A stretch of DNA of 64,000 nt from Acanthosepion esculentum (GCA_964036315.1 OZ038517.1:22852083-22916082), one strand, 5' to 3'; shown: positions 23,501 through 37,928, counted from the first letter of the stretch. A program made the numbers and translations. Notes: generated by a model from the sequence alone, not told the origin.

Positions 23501-26500
23501 TAGGTTTATAAAAATACCTGGTATTAATTATAGGTTTATAAAAATATCTGGTATTAATTATAGGTTTATAAAAATATCTGGTATTAATTATAGGTTTATA
23601 AAAATATCTGGTATTAATTATAGGTTTATAAAAATATCTGGTATTAATTATAGGCTTTTACCTCTAACCTATTAATGCCCATCATCCTATTTTTGAGATG
23701 GAGTGTATTAATGTATTCCTCCACAAAAATAACTAAAAACACTCAAATGCATTTCAAAGCTACGAGCCTGAATAATCCAAGAGGAGAAGATACTGTTTGT
23801 TATCATAATCTTCAATAAGGTTTAAGTTAAATCTTTGACATGTGGTTTTTGAAAACCTTTTATTTTTCTTACACTGTCAATATAGCATTAAAAAAACAAC
23901 AAAAAACATCATTGTATCAATTTGAGTATTTTTCATTGAATAGCACCTTGAAGCTTACAACCCTATCACATAACTCCTTGAAATATCTCTTACATAATGG
24001 TAAGACATTCGTGCCAATGGTGTCTTCATCTAGCTAATGACCTACCATTATGTGGGAATTATTTCTACTGCCCTCTGTATTAACTCATTAATGCCCACCA
24101 CAAAATTTCACATTATAAAAATTAAAATAAAGTATTAATTATAGGTTTCTAAAAAGAAATTCCGGCATTAATTACGGGCCTCTTACAGCTCCGGCCATTA
24201 ATTACGGGCCTCTTACAGCTCCGCCATTAATTACGGGCCTCTTACAGCTCCGCCATTAATTACGGGCCTCTTACAGCTCCGCCATTAATTACGGGCCTCT
24301 TACAGCTCCGGCCATTAATTACGGGCTTCTTACAGCTCCGCCATTAATTACGGGCTTCTTACAGCTCCGGCCATTAATTACAGGATTCTTACAGCTCCGG
24401 CCATTAATTACGGGCTTCTTACAGCTCTGCCATTAATTACGGGCCTCTTACAGCTCCGCCATTAATTACGGGCTTCTACTTCTAATCCATTAATGCCCAT
24501 TGACCCAAAAAATGATGGTGAGCATTAATACGATTTTACTTTGATTAGGTTTTTCTCAATTAACTCCTAGTGTAGGGATGTTTTTGTGTGATATTATACC
24601 TGTGCAATATCTCATTAAGTGTTTCAGGATAATCCTTACTTATACTGCTTCCATTGTCATCTATGAATTGTCTTGAATCATTATCCAATTGATTGCCAGA
24701 CTTAGAGGACTCAAGACAAAGAATGTGCACACCCAATGGTTACAACACCTCATCTATAAAAAGAAGAAAATAAATAAATAAAGATTATACTAATAAGCCA
24801 AACCAATTGCCGGCAGTATATTAATTCACACATTTTTGATTTCCTGCCTGAACCAAGTACACTTGAAGCAAGCATGCAAAAGAGCAATAACTGACCTTTT
24901 TGTAACATGGCAGCTTTGCTAACCTTTCCACTGGGTGTTTGGTTAAGAGAAGGAATCAGGCTGTGTAGGACATCAAATCCACTCTGAAAAAAGATGTAAA
25001 ATTTGCAAATTAAACGCATGTAAAACATAATGCAAGCAGAATTAATTTTGTGAAAATTAGAAGAACAAAAATTACTATAATTACAACAATTATATGATTG
25101 TGATCTATACTGTTTTAATCAGAGATTTGATGGATGCATTCTGCCTACAGCCTTCCTCGTGTTCCTAAATCTCTTAGAAGAAACATTATCATTATTCCAT
25201 CAATTATTGAGGCTAAAATTAATGGTGTCTTAATCAGAGGTTTAAGAGATGTATTCTTATATGAATAAAAGATTTTGTCAGAATAATACTGGAAACTTTT
25301 ACATCAGCCAAATACCTAAAAAGCAGTGCAAACATCATAGAAATGCAGAGAAAATAATTTGATGACTGAAGAATGAGGTGATGAATTGATAGACATAAAA
25401 GATTTTGTCAAAATAAGGCTTGAAACTTTTATATCAACCTAATACATGAAAAGCAATGGATGGTCAAAGAAAAGGAAGGAAAATACATTGATGACTGAAT
25501 AATGAGGCAACAAATTGATAGGCTGGAAAATTTTACATCAATCTAATGTAAACAAAGTCATAAATTTATGACCAATGTAAGACATTGTCTTTTGATGAAC
25601 CCCCACAAACATAATGAATTTTCAACAAAATATATTTTATATTAATTAACCTTTTCACTGCCACAAAATGTGCGTGTGTCTTGATGTATGTTTGTGTTTT
25701 GCACATGTGCATCCATCCCACAATTTTATTTATGGTAATATAAAAAGCTAGAGTATTGCACTAAATTGTTTCTTGCTGGCAGCACTGAAAAGAAGTTGTG
25801 TTCATTTCATTGCACCATATGTCATATTATCCAAGAGTGCAGTGAATACATTAAAATATTTAAAATGTAAGAATGAGTCTTATTAGACTGAGTGGTCAGG
25901 ATAGATTCTCACTTCTTTGTTTTACTCAACGACAATTTAACAAATACCATCTACTGTTATTCAAATAGGTGTATAAACTGAATGGAGGCTGATAGAGAAT
26001 CCCAATAAAAACTTTGGTGGGAAGAGAGCTTGAAATCTGCACCTCATGGTTGCACCATGCATAAATCGTGTGTGTGTGTGCAAATAAAGACAAAAGGAAA
26101 ACTTACTTTAGCTGACATATTTTGTCCTCTGAGACTTGATCAAGGATGAAACACAAGGCTAAGTTATCCTTTTGTCTTTATTCATATTGTCCTTTTACAT
26201 ATAAATTTTAGTTATATCTGAAATTATATATATGTATTTGACTCTCCCGTCGTATTCGACATATGAGGGTCAAGCAGCTCAGGTCCTAGGAACAGACAAC
26301 CCAACACCAGCACATGTGATTTGATTATAGTGGTGAAGATTTTGTGCCAAACCATCCACACTTTTTGGAGGCCCGAATACAGAGACCTGGTGCACTACGT
26401 GCCACAAGATCCCCAAACGAGCCTTCGCAGGTTTTGAATTCAGAGTTGTCCTTCTCCTAGACCAGTTACCATCCAAGGCTATAGAACACAGTCTGTCCTT

Positions 26501-29500
26501 CTATTTACCCATAGCTGGAGGGAGAAGAAGAGGATTCATACTTTTCTCAAGGGTATTAGCATGTAAGTGAATGTAATGGAATCAAGGGGAATTCGAACTC
26601 GGCTCTTTGATTCCTCAATCTAAGCTGCTATTCATTACTTCACCATGCCTATATATATATTATATATATATATATGTGTGTGTGTGTGTCTGTGTGTTGA
26701 AAGGCATGGGGGAGTCCTAAGAAAGGAATAAATAGAAAAGAGACAGATAAATGTGTGTCCCAATAATAAAAGAAAAGATTCATTTTTGTTCCACCTACCT
26801 TTATATTACATCTCCGTTTTTGTTCTGCAGAGATGTGAGATACCCGTCTGTGCTCCCTACAGTGTCCACGGCTTTGTTTGCTCTTAGGACATGCCCCTTT
26901 CTGTTGAGATGAAGGCTGTCAATCAAAAGAGCAGCAGCCAATCAGGAAAGAGAAGAGAGAACAGAAAAACAAAACATTTTAATTAATATCCCGAAGTAAA
27001 TACACATAACAGATCAGAAACCAAACACTCGTCAAAACTGGGTATCAAAAAGCCATTTACAGAGATGTGACATCATTTATAGTGGAAATTTGACAATGTT
27101 TGACATCCAAGGTTGATTGTATTTGCATATACACATAACTCGCTATGTGCACAGGTTTGTCTTGTTGGCCATGATCACTTTCAACAATATAATAATAATG
27201 ACGACAAATGTTTTTAAAGACACTAGTCGGGAGTTCACAACAACACGATTTCTCACTTAGCTGGCTATCTTTTCCTTTGACTGAACTAATATCTTCCTAT
27301 CTTAGGTGGTCCCTTCCTCACTGGCCTCCGGACTGAGCAACTCCTGATGCCTCACTACTAGTTCTTCTGTCACTGGCCAGCTACTAACTCCTCTGGTCAC
27401 CTACCTAATTCTATCACGGTTGGACCCCTATCTCCTGACTTCCTCTCTCTGCTTATATGGATAATCCCGGAGTCCCCCACCTCCATCCACTTGTGTCCTG
27501 GAAGTTTTGAGACCACCCCAAAACCACATGGTAGTCAAATCTTTAAAGAACTATCTAAATGACTATCTAAAATCATTGATAAAATTTTTATGTTTCCCAA
27601 TTCAAAGGCAAACTGGAGACATGAATCCTGAAAACACTGACACTTAAGTTTACTCAAAGATGGACTGGAGACAAAATTCCTATGAAACTCAGGTAACTAA
27701 GTGAACTTAAAAGGAAGGAAAATATCTCTTTATCTTCTAAAGGTGTGAAAAGTCATATTGTTACAGAGACAACCAGAAGTATTTTTATTTTGCTTTGGAG
27801 TCCTAAATTATACAAAGCCAGCAAGTTCTGTTATAATTCAAATCATTTCCGATTGAAAATGCCCAATAAAATTGTCATCAACTTGCTATGCACATTTGCA
27901 TCATCAGGATTCCAACATTTAAACATAATTTAAACCATGTTCTTCTTGTATGTACTTCTCCCTTCAAGATTTGGGAGATCATGACTCTCCACAATTTCCT
28001 ATCCTTTGTAAATCTAAGCAATGTTTAACCCCTCAGTTTCCCTCTTAGTCCCTCTTTTGCCATGCATTTAAACAATCTCTAGAGTTAGGGGACTTGAGAT
28101 ATCCCTCTGCCTCTCTTACCTCTAACATATCCTGTGAGTGTCAAATCCTCCAAACCTTTTTTCCTTACAATTTTTAATTGTCTTTTTCTGACATATTTTT
28201 CTTAAAAACATAATTATTGCTCATGTTCCCTCAATGAATTTCTCAGCATCCTTCTGTAGAGCCACAACTCTGTTGCTTTTAGTCTCCTTTTCATCTGTGA
28301 GGAAATTGTCCAGCATTCACCATATAGTAGGATCGATAGTAAATAGCAGTTCAGTCCTTTCCTTTGTCTCTAACTAAATTTTCATGTTTCTTAATACTTT
28401 GCTTAGTTTTTGGAATGTATTTTTCATTATTTCAATCTCCCTGCTACATTTTCAGTTATCTGTAATAACATTTCCCAGATAGTTAAATTTCTATATTTGT
28501 TAATTCTAGCATCTCCAGTTTGTAGCTCGCAACTTTGATCGTAATTTTTATTGACAACCATGCATTTTATCTCCTTACAGCTGATGGTTAGTCCTTTCAT
28601 CTTGCTTTCTTTTGTTATTTCCTCCCTTGCTTTTCTTGCAGTTTTCTGTGTCTGCCATCAACACAGTGTGATTTTTAGTTTTTTTTTATGCTTGCTACAG
28701 ACAACATTGTTAAATGAGAGATATAGGATAAAACAAAGACAAAAAAAGAAGTTATTAGGTTCTGGTGAGTCAATATTAGATGTCACCAAGCCATTTTTTC
28801 TACAACAGCCCTTTGACAGTGAAGTGTCAATCAACTAAAAGTCTTGCCATAACTGTCTAACATAGCTTTTATCTTGTCATATTTCATCTTGTGCAAAAGG
28901 AAAAAAAATTAATGGAAAACCCAAACATACATATACACATGTACATAAAATATTTTTTTCTCTTTACAAGCATCAACAATCCCATGGATGTGTGTTACAG
29001 AATGCAGGGACCAGTCCAGGATAGAAGATTACTGGTCAAAAGAACTGTGAGTGTGGAATTCTGATAATAATGGATTGCCCTTGTGTAAGTTTTAGATATA
29101 AAACCAAAAGACCAAAATGGCGTGAAGTTGGCAAAGAACCACAAGAATTTTGAATAGTCAACATCCTTTCTGCATCCAGATTCCTTAGAAAGGCTAGCCT
29201 GCATGTGCCGAAATGCTAAGCCAACAAGTGGGCATGTGCTTCCCTCAAGATTTTACTCCTGTTACCTGCTAAAATCGATGCCGCCATGTCTTTCCTTCTT
29301 GTATATTATAGTGAATTGGAAAAAGAAACTGTCTTTTGATGATCAGTTTATAAAGTGGTATTGGGGTCTGGAATACTGAAGCAAGTGGTGGCATGGAACA
29401 CAACATCTGGTCAAATTGATCAATATAAACTTTGAATACATGGCAAGATAAACATGTCTCCCTCTAGATGGCATCACCTCTGCCAAAATGAACAGGTAAT

Positions 29501-32500
29501 GTATATAAAAAAAAATTTAATTTTGAAGAAAAAAATTTACAACTAGAAGAAAAATCTACAGCTGAAAAAAAATGAAGACGTAAATAAAAGCAAAAATTCA
29601 TGAATGTGCGTGTGTAAAAAGAATGTTAAATTCATGAATGTGCGTGTGTAAAAAGAATGTTAAATTCATGAATGTGCGTGTGTAAAAAGAATGTTAAATT
29701 CATGAATGTGCGTGTGTAAAGAGAATGTTAAATTCATGAATGTGCGTGTGTAAAGAGAATGTTAAATTCATGAATGTGCGTGTGTAAAGAGAATGTTAAA
29801 TTCATGAATGTGCGTGTGTAAAGAGAATGTTAAATTCATGAATGTGCGTGTGTAAAAAGAATGTTAAATTCATGAACGTGCGTGTGTAAAGAGAATGTTA
29901 AATTCATGAATGTGCGTGTGTAAAGAGAATGTTAAATTCATGAACGTGCGTGTGTAAAGAGAATGTTAAATTCATGAATGTGCGTGTGTAAAGAGAATGT
30001 TAAATTCATGAATGTGCGTGTGTAAAAAGAATGTTAAATTCATGAATGTGCGTGTGTAAAGAGAATGTTAAATTCATGAATGTGCGTGTGTAAAAAGAAT
30101 GTTAAATTCATGAATGTGCGTGTGTAAAGAGAATGTTAAATTCATGAATGTGCGTGTGTAAAGAGAATGTTAAATTCATGAATGTGCGTGTGTAAAAAGA
30201 ATGTTAAATTCATGAATGTGCGTGTGTACAAAACAAACTAAAAAACGAATTAAAAAATGCGGAACAAACTGAAAAAATTGGAAATATCATTTAAAAAAAC
30301 AACCTCAAAAGCCACCCTATCATGCAGCATTTAAGCTAACTCCTGTGGAGGGCTCTTGATTGGGCCTTTGACTTGTTAAGGAGTCCTAAGTCTTTGCAGA
30401 TTCTCAGCATTGTAATCTCTCCTGGCTGCCATTTGATCTGGGTTTTCATTTGCACGAGACTTTCTTTTCCTCACTGCAGCCTTGGCTCTTTTGATTGCAA
30501 TCTGGTCCTCTGTTGATGGAGATTTCTTTTTGCAAGGCATATTGCTACCATATGTGATAATCAACAATAAACTTCAGAAGAACTCAAAATTAATTGTTGT
30601 ATTTAAGTACTAAATTAATATTTAAGCTTACTTTATAAAAGTTCAACGATAATTCTTCTACTACCGCATAATTTCACGGGTGACTTTCACTGGATTTCGC
30701 AATTAATTTTAATTATTCCCAAATTTATTTCCAAGTTATAAAAATTGTTATCATACAAATAAATTTATCACAAAAAATATGTGTTAAACAATCACAGTAA
30801 TGAAAACTTGGGAATCCAAAATTTCCGTAACATGAGCTATTGAAAGAGAGTTGTGTCCCTTTAATTGAGAAAGTGTGACACACTGACATCTGCATTTATT
30901 ATATAGATATATATCAATAATAAAACCTGGAAACATCTGCAAGCAAAGATTCTGAATTTTAAAAAAAATGGCTGCCACTTACAAAAGATGTGTCCATCTC
31001 TTGACCTGACGATAATGGACTACCCAATGACAAAGTTGGACTATTGGGTGTGGAGTTGGGATCAGGAGGTGAACAAGTAGGATTTGCTGAAATTAAAAAG
31101 ATATCAGAGAGAGATGTAAACATTTTCGTAATGTTTTGTATTCATATTTTCACGTTGGTAAATAAAAAAGAGATTTATCTTGTATGTAGACAACTACTGT
31201 TCATAGAAAAGACAAAAAATGAAAAGAAACCCTTGAATTGAATCTCTACATTTATGTTGTGAATATATCTAGCTATATTAACAATACAAAAGAGATTAAA
31301 TTCAAAGAAAGAGATAACAAGAAAGAGAGAGGGAGGTAGAGATAAGAGAGGGAGAGGGATAACAAGAAAGAGAGAGGGAGGTAGAGATAAGAGAGGGAGA
31401 GGGATAACAAGAAAGAGAGAGGGAGGTAGAGATAAGAGAGGGAGAGGGATAACAAGAAAGAGAGAGGGAGGTAGAGATAAGAGAGGGAGAGGGATAACAA
31501 GAGAGAGAGGGGGATAACAAGAGAGGGAGGGAGGGATGATAACAAAGAGAGGGAGGGAGGGATGATAACAAAGAGAGGGAGGGAGGGATGATAACAAAGA
31601 GAGGGAGGGAGGGATGATAACAAAGAGAGGGAGGGAGGGATGATAACAAAGAGAGGGAGGGAGGGATGATAACAAAGAGAGGGAGGGAGGGATGATAACA
31701 AAGAGAGGGAGGGAGGGATGATAACAAAGAGAGGGAGGGAGGGATAACAAAGAGAGGGAGGGAGGGATAACAAAGAGAGGGAGGGAGAGATAACAAAGAG
31801 AGGGAGAGGGAGGGATAACAAAGAGAGAGCGACAGAGGGATAACAAAGAGAGAGCGACAGAGGGATAACAAAGAGAGAGCGACAGAGGGATAACAAAGAG
31901 AGAGCGACAGAGGGATAACAAAGAGAGAGCGACAGAGGGATAACAAAGAGAGAGCGACAGAGGGATAACAAAGAGAGAGCGACAGAGGGATAACAAAGAG
32001 AGAGGGAGAGATAACGAGAGAGCGACAGGGAGGGAGAGATAACAAAGAGAGCGACAGGGAGGGAGAGATAACAAAGAGAGCGACAGGGAGGGAGAGATAA
32101 CAAAGAGAGCGACAGGGAGGGAGAGATAACAAAGAGAGCGACAGGGAGGGAGAGATAACAAAGAGAGCGACAGGGAGGGAGAGATAACAAAGAGAGCGAC
32201 AGGGAGGGAGAGATAACAAAGAGAGCGACAGGGAGGGAGAGATAACAAAGAGAGCGACAGGGAGGGAGAGATAACAAAGAGAGCGACAGGGAGGGAGAGA
32301 TAACAAAGAGAGCGACAGGGAGGGAGAGATAACAAAGAGAGCGACAGGGAGGGAGAGATAACAAAGAGAGCGACAGGGAGGGAGAGATAACAAAGAGAGC
32401 GACAGGGAGGGAGAGATAACAAAGAGAGCGACAGGGAGGGAGAGATAACAAAGAGAGCGACAGGGAGGGAGAGATAACAAAGAGAGCGACAGGGAGGGAG

Positions 32501-32723
32501 AGAACAAAGAGAGCGACAGGGAGGGAGAGATAACAAAAGATAACAAGAGAAAGATAACGAGAGAAAGATAACGAGAGAAAGATAACGAGAGAAAGATAAC
32601 GAGAGAAAGATAACGAGAGAGAGAGAGAGAGAAAGATAACAAGAGAGAGAGAGAAAGATAACGAGAGAGAGAGAGAAAGATAACGAGAGAGAGAGAGAAA
32701 GATAACGAGAGAGAGAGAGAAAG

Positions 32724-32764
<41 letters not shown>

Positions 32765-34727
32765 TAACGAGAGAGAGAGAGAGAGAGAAAGAAATAGTGA
32801 GAAAAAGAAAGAGAGAAAGAACAGAAAAATGAATGGGAGAGAGCGACAGTGAAAGACAGCTATCCCAAACTGATTATTAGTTATATATAAACAATTATTT
32901 AAATCTATCGACTTATAGCCATTACCTTTTTTATCTCAAATACGAACAAACTGATGTTGAGGGTCAGTGACATCAGGAGTCTGATGCCTGTTGTCAAGTG
33001 AAAGATGTTGCTGTGAGCAACACATAGTGGAATATATCTGTTATGGTTTAAGTAACCAGAAGTTTGTTAGAATATCAAAATGGAAACAAATACGTTCACG
33101 GTGCCTAGTCTACACAAAGAATGGTTCATGACAACTTTTAATGACAAAATGGCTGAAAAGACTGAACATATAAGAATTCTACACAAGCAGACAATCTACC
33201 AAAGAAAGGAAATGTGTTCACTTTTCCTGATAAAGGTTTGATCAAGGCAAAACAAATGAGACAATAAGAGGCAAATGAATAACAGACACACCCACCATGT
33301 TTTCCAGGAATTAACCCACTGGATGTGTCCTGCGACTGTTGGTTCTTAGAGAAGGTGCAACTGGACACTACTGGTAAGACACTAGTAGAATAGTTGGTCA
33401 AATGGGAACTGCTGCTGTTGCTGGCTTTGCTCAAGACAGATGGCTAAAAGATGAGGAGAAAAAATACAGTACCAACCTTTTCAAGGGTCACAGAGTAGCT
33501 AGTATTTAATTTTATGAGATGCTACCCAAAGATATAAAATGGTTTATCAAAGATAGAATAAAAACAAAATAGCAATTTAATTCATTTACTAGTTTTACTA
33601 TTATATTTACTAGTTTTACTAGTGTTAATGATTGTAAAGTATATGTTAAATATCCAGTGAGATGTGGGAAACAGGAGCTAACTGGATAGATGAAGCGATT
33701 GATCAATCTGTTCATGTCCCTTGGGCCTATAGGTAGCATATCATATAAAGGTGGGCTGAAATTTTCATTGGCTGACCATGAATAAAACAGTTGGCTGACC
33801 AGCTGTTGTATTCTGATACACTTGTATGTCTTCGTTTACCAACTGGTGTGTCTACTTACATTTATATCTTGGTCAGCCTTTGAAATTTTCAGCCGACCCT
33901 TGTATATTTAAGTTTGCTTTGTAGTGAACAAGCTTTTCCCCTTTGACAAAAATAGACAACAAACACACACAAAAAATATCACACAGTTAATATTCACTCT
34001 GTGCAAATCTCAGCAGAGAGAAATATATTAAATGCTAATTAAGATTTGAATATTACATTTAAAATATTAAATTAGATTTCTTGACAGTAATTTGCAAAAA
34101 CTTTTTTTTATACAAGGTACGTAACCGCGTTTAAGCAAAGAGATTTACCTCCCTTTGTCATTCAAACGATTTTAAGTAATGCCGATGTTTTCTCTCCCAC
34201 TATAAATTTAAGATATTGTAAATTTTAAAATAAACAAAAGGAGACTATGAAGTGTAAAAACTTGTCCAATTCTGAGATGTTAATCAAAAGGACTCAGAAA
34301 ATAAAATTTAATATTCAAAAATTATTTTTTTCAAGACTGAAAGAGCTAGAACAAGATTGTCTGCTGCATAGTTTTTATTTGAACCTGACACTGTTGGGAC
34401 TCAGAAATTCGAAACTAAGGTGCTTGTGTATTGTCAGTATACTTATTACAAGTTGGCTTTACATGAATTTGAAAAAAGCATTTCTTACCTGCGTGAAGTT
34501 GATGGAAATACTGGTTGGTGTAGAACTGGCTAAAGTTACAGGACTTGTAGATGTGCACTGTGTAGGAGATGTAGAATCCTGGGCTGGTTGGATTCGTGGG
34601 TAAGCTGAGGTCAATGTAGTTGTAGTAGCCAGGGACACTGTTGAGATTATACAAGGCTTCCAGTTTGGTTCATGCTTGACATCCGTACTTGCACCATGAT
34701 ACTTACCTACAACAAATAAGACTTATG

Positions 34728-34775
<48 letters not shown>

Positions 34776-35311
34776 TAAGACATTTTTATGTTTATACATT
34801 CTTTTTATAGATACAAATATTTAAGTAAATGCTCTGTTTATAATAAACAGTATTAAACAACATTTATTGGCCTGAATGTCCAAGAAATTTTCATAGAAAA
34901 TATTCATCCTCCGACAGGAATCGAACCAGTATCCTATATGGAACCGTCATATAGCCTGACGTGCCTTTAACCAATTGGGCCACAGAGGAGCGTTCAGTTA
35001 GCAAGGTCGATTTTACTGTCTTTAAACTACAATCTTCCATGATTCTTTCGTGTACATTCATATCTGCTCATGGCATATCCAAATGACGTCACACATTATA
35101 AAATGGACAAAGTCCGGCAATTATTTTAAGACATTTTTATGTTTATACATTCTTTTTATAGATACAAATATTTAAGTAAATGCTCTGTTTATAATAAACA
35201 GTATTAAACATTATTATAAACAGAGCATTTACTTAAATATTTGTATCTATAAAAAGAACGTATAAACATAAAAATGTCTTAAAATAATTGTCAGACTTTG
35301 TCCATTTCATA

Positions 35312-35354
<43 letters not shown>

Positions 35355-37441
35355 GGATTGATGTAAGTTTCAAACCTCATTCAACAGAGCTAAAATGAGG
35401 TTAATAAAGGTATAACCATGAATAAAAAAAATGACCATATATAGTGGGGAAAAAAAATTCTTACGTTGAAATTAATTGGAGGCCCAGGACAAAATCCTTC
35501 TGTTTACATAATGAAGGTTTCAAGGAAGAAATATATATGGCCTCCAATATTTTCAAGCGGTAATTTTAGTGGAACTTACTTAGAACAGAAAACCAAGTCT
35601 GCACTAAAATTAGTGGCACAATTACGGTTATTTATCAGGTGATTTACGATGGAAGACCTATATGTGTTGGTCAGAATATCTGATGGGGAATACTTAAGGT
35701 TTTGGATTCTTGTTGGTACCAGATGTTTTATTCTGACATACAGCTTTTGAGTCGTTATTTCTATGTAGTGTGAATCAAAACTACATTTAAATGAATAAAT
35801 CAAAGAATTATGCTGAGGTGGAAGAACGTCTGTCCGCATGGATGGAAGAATAGATGTGGCAGAAAAAACAACACTAGTGTTAGTAGCAAAGTAACAATGT
35901 CGAACTACTAAAGAAACCTGCTTAGCATATCTATCACTGATGCTACCCAGCCAAAGAAGGCGCAGGTACACAAGACATCTTTGCACTTTAGCCAGTTTAA
36001 CTTTATTGGATTCCAAAATTTTATTCTTAATGACCGAATGAACAAAGCCCAATGGATAGGCATTGTTACAGAGACTGGTAGTAATAAACTTGAGTTCATC
36101 ATCTAGCTTGGTTTTAGAGTAGATTATTAAGGCTCTATGTGTAGGGGTCTTAATTTATTTCCTATTTTATGGGACAAAAAGAGTTCCTACGGGTATACAA
36201 ACCAGTAAACGTTGGTTTTCAATAAACAGAAGTAAGAAAATCCAAAGAAGTTCTGCTAACCAAAACATCAAGAAAGTGAAGGGAAGACTTGATATCCTTT
36301 TCTTGTGTAAATTTAAGAGCTGGATGAATATTGTTCAGGGTCAAAATAAAGAAGTCCACTTCAGTCTTATTATTGAAGAGACAAAAAGTGTCAACCACAT
36401 AACAGAAGTAAACATCAGATCTATTTAAATTTAGATAATACACTCTTTTCATGGAATTTTACAAAGATGTTAGCTAAAATGGGTCTTAAAGGAGAACCCA
36501 TAGAATCACCATAAATATGCCTATACAAGATGCTGTCCAAACTAAATCCAACCAACACTGTGGCAAATTTCATCAGTTCAAAAAAAACATCCTCAGAAAT
36601 AACAGGAGGGGACAACTGACTACAGTATAAAGTATCAGCGCATATATCAAAAGTCTCAGTGAGAGGGACGAAGATGAAGAGGCTGGAAATATCATAGGAA
36701 CACATAAATTTGTTAGTCGATGGATAACACTGTATAAAATCAGAAAAATTCAAATGAATCTTTAATACAGGAAGAATTATGCCATTCCAAAACTGGCTGC
36801 AATATGATGGTAAGCCATGCCATGTTGAGAAGACCCCCTATCATGGACAAAATAGGTCTTAATGGAACGCCAACCTTATGTGTTTTGGGTAAACAATAGA
36901 GACAGGAACAAACAGAACCCAAGGGTCAAATTAAATTAGAAATGTCAGTGGGTAAAATCCCACTTTTAACACAATTGACTAGACGTTTTTGAAACTTAGC
37001 ATCAAAAGATAATGTAGAATCAAACTTATCTATTGGGTCTAAATGAACAAACTTAGAAGAATCCTTAAGAATAATCATCATCTTGTTTACATAATCCTCA
37101 TTCCAAAGAGGTATCTGTAGAGCAAGTGTGGCCTGAGTTCGGAGTTTCAGACACACAGACAGACAGGAAGAATTTGCCATTTATTTCGATAGATAACACC
37201 AAAATAACACAAACTATTGATAAAGCTTCAAAGAACAACTCTACCAATACTAAGCCCTAAAGAAAAAGAAAAAACAGTGGAAAACTAAAAAAGAAAAAAA
37301 ATCATCAAAAATCTAGAAAAAAGGTAAACAAAAAAAAGGAAAAACAAACACCAAAATAAAAAAGACAGCCATTAATATACACAAAAACCTGAAGTGCTCA
37401 AGACCACTGATGATAGCTTCATGTGTTGTTTGATTTTCTAG

Positions 37442-37472
<31 letters not shown>

Positions 37473-37873
37473 AACTTGTATTTGTAAAGCAGTGCATTTA
37501 AGATTGGATGTAAAGATATTCATGAAGCTGAGTTTAGATTAATATAAGTAGATTAATGTATTTTATTACTCAATTTCATTTATTAGGAATTAAATTACAT
37601 CATTTAACATCCTCCATACTTTACCTTGACTTTCCATTAACCTAAGGAATATTTGTGAGTGTTCTTAAATTAAAAAAATTTGAAAACCTTAACAATATTT
37701 TTTACTTCTGTTTATAAGTACTTATTGCAAAATAAAAACCTTACATCTTCCCTGATAAAGACCATCAGAGAACAAAACACATTGGTAAAGAAAATCTTTC
37801 CTTTTGTTTCTCTCTCTATATATTATATATATATACACACACACACACACATATTATATATATATACACACAC

Positions 37874-37928
<55 letters not shown>

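Noticed and set aside
23205..30230. Possible CRISPR-like arrays (repeats of 29-34 bp at 23.2, 24.1 and 29.6 kb)
   Set aside because: Units are contiguous head-to-tail without unique spacers, in a spliced-gene eukaryotic context; they are minisatellites.
31175..32642. Three overlapping 390-450-codon minus-strand frames rich in Leu/Ser/Pro
   Set aside because: They are translations of the purine-rich compound minisatellite in all three frames; stops cannot form in that composition.
34247..34603. 118-codon plus-strand frame
   Set aside because: It lies antisense across the Mondo exon at 34489-34706 and has no recognisable content.
34907..34989. Functional tRNA gene
   Set aside because: The anticodon loop lacks T33, a related decayed head occurs at 53.5 kb and both adjoin the same repeat body, so a SINE or pseudogene is more likely.
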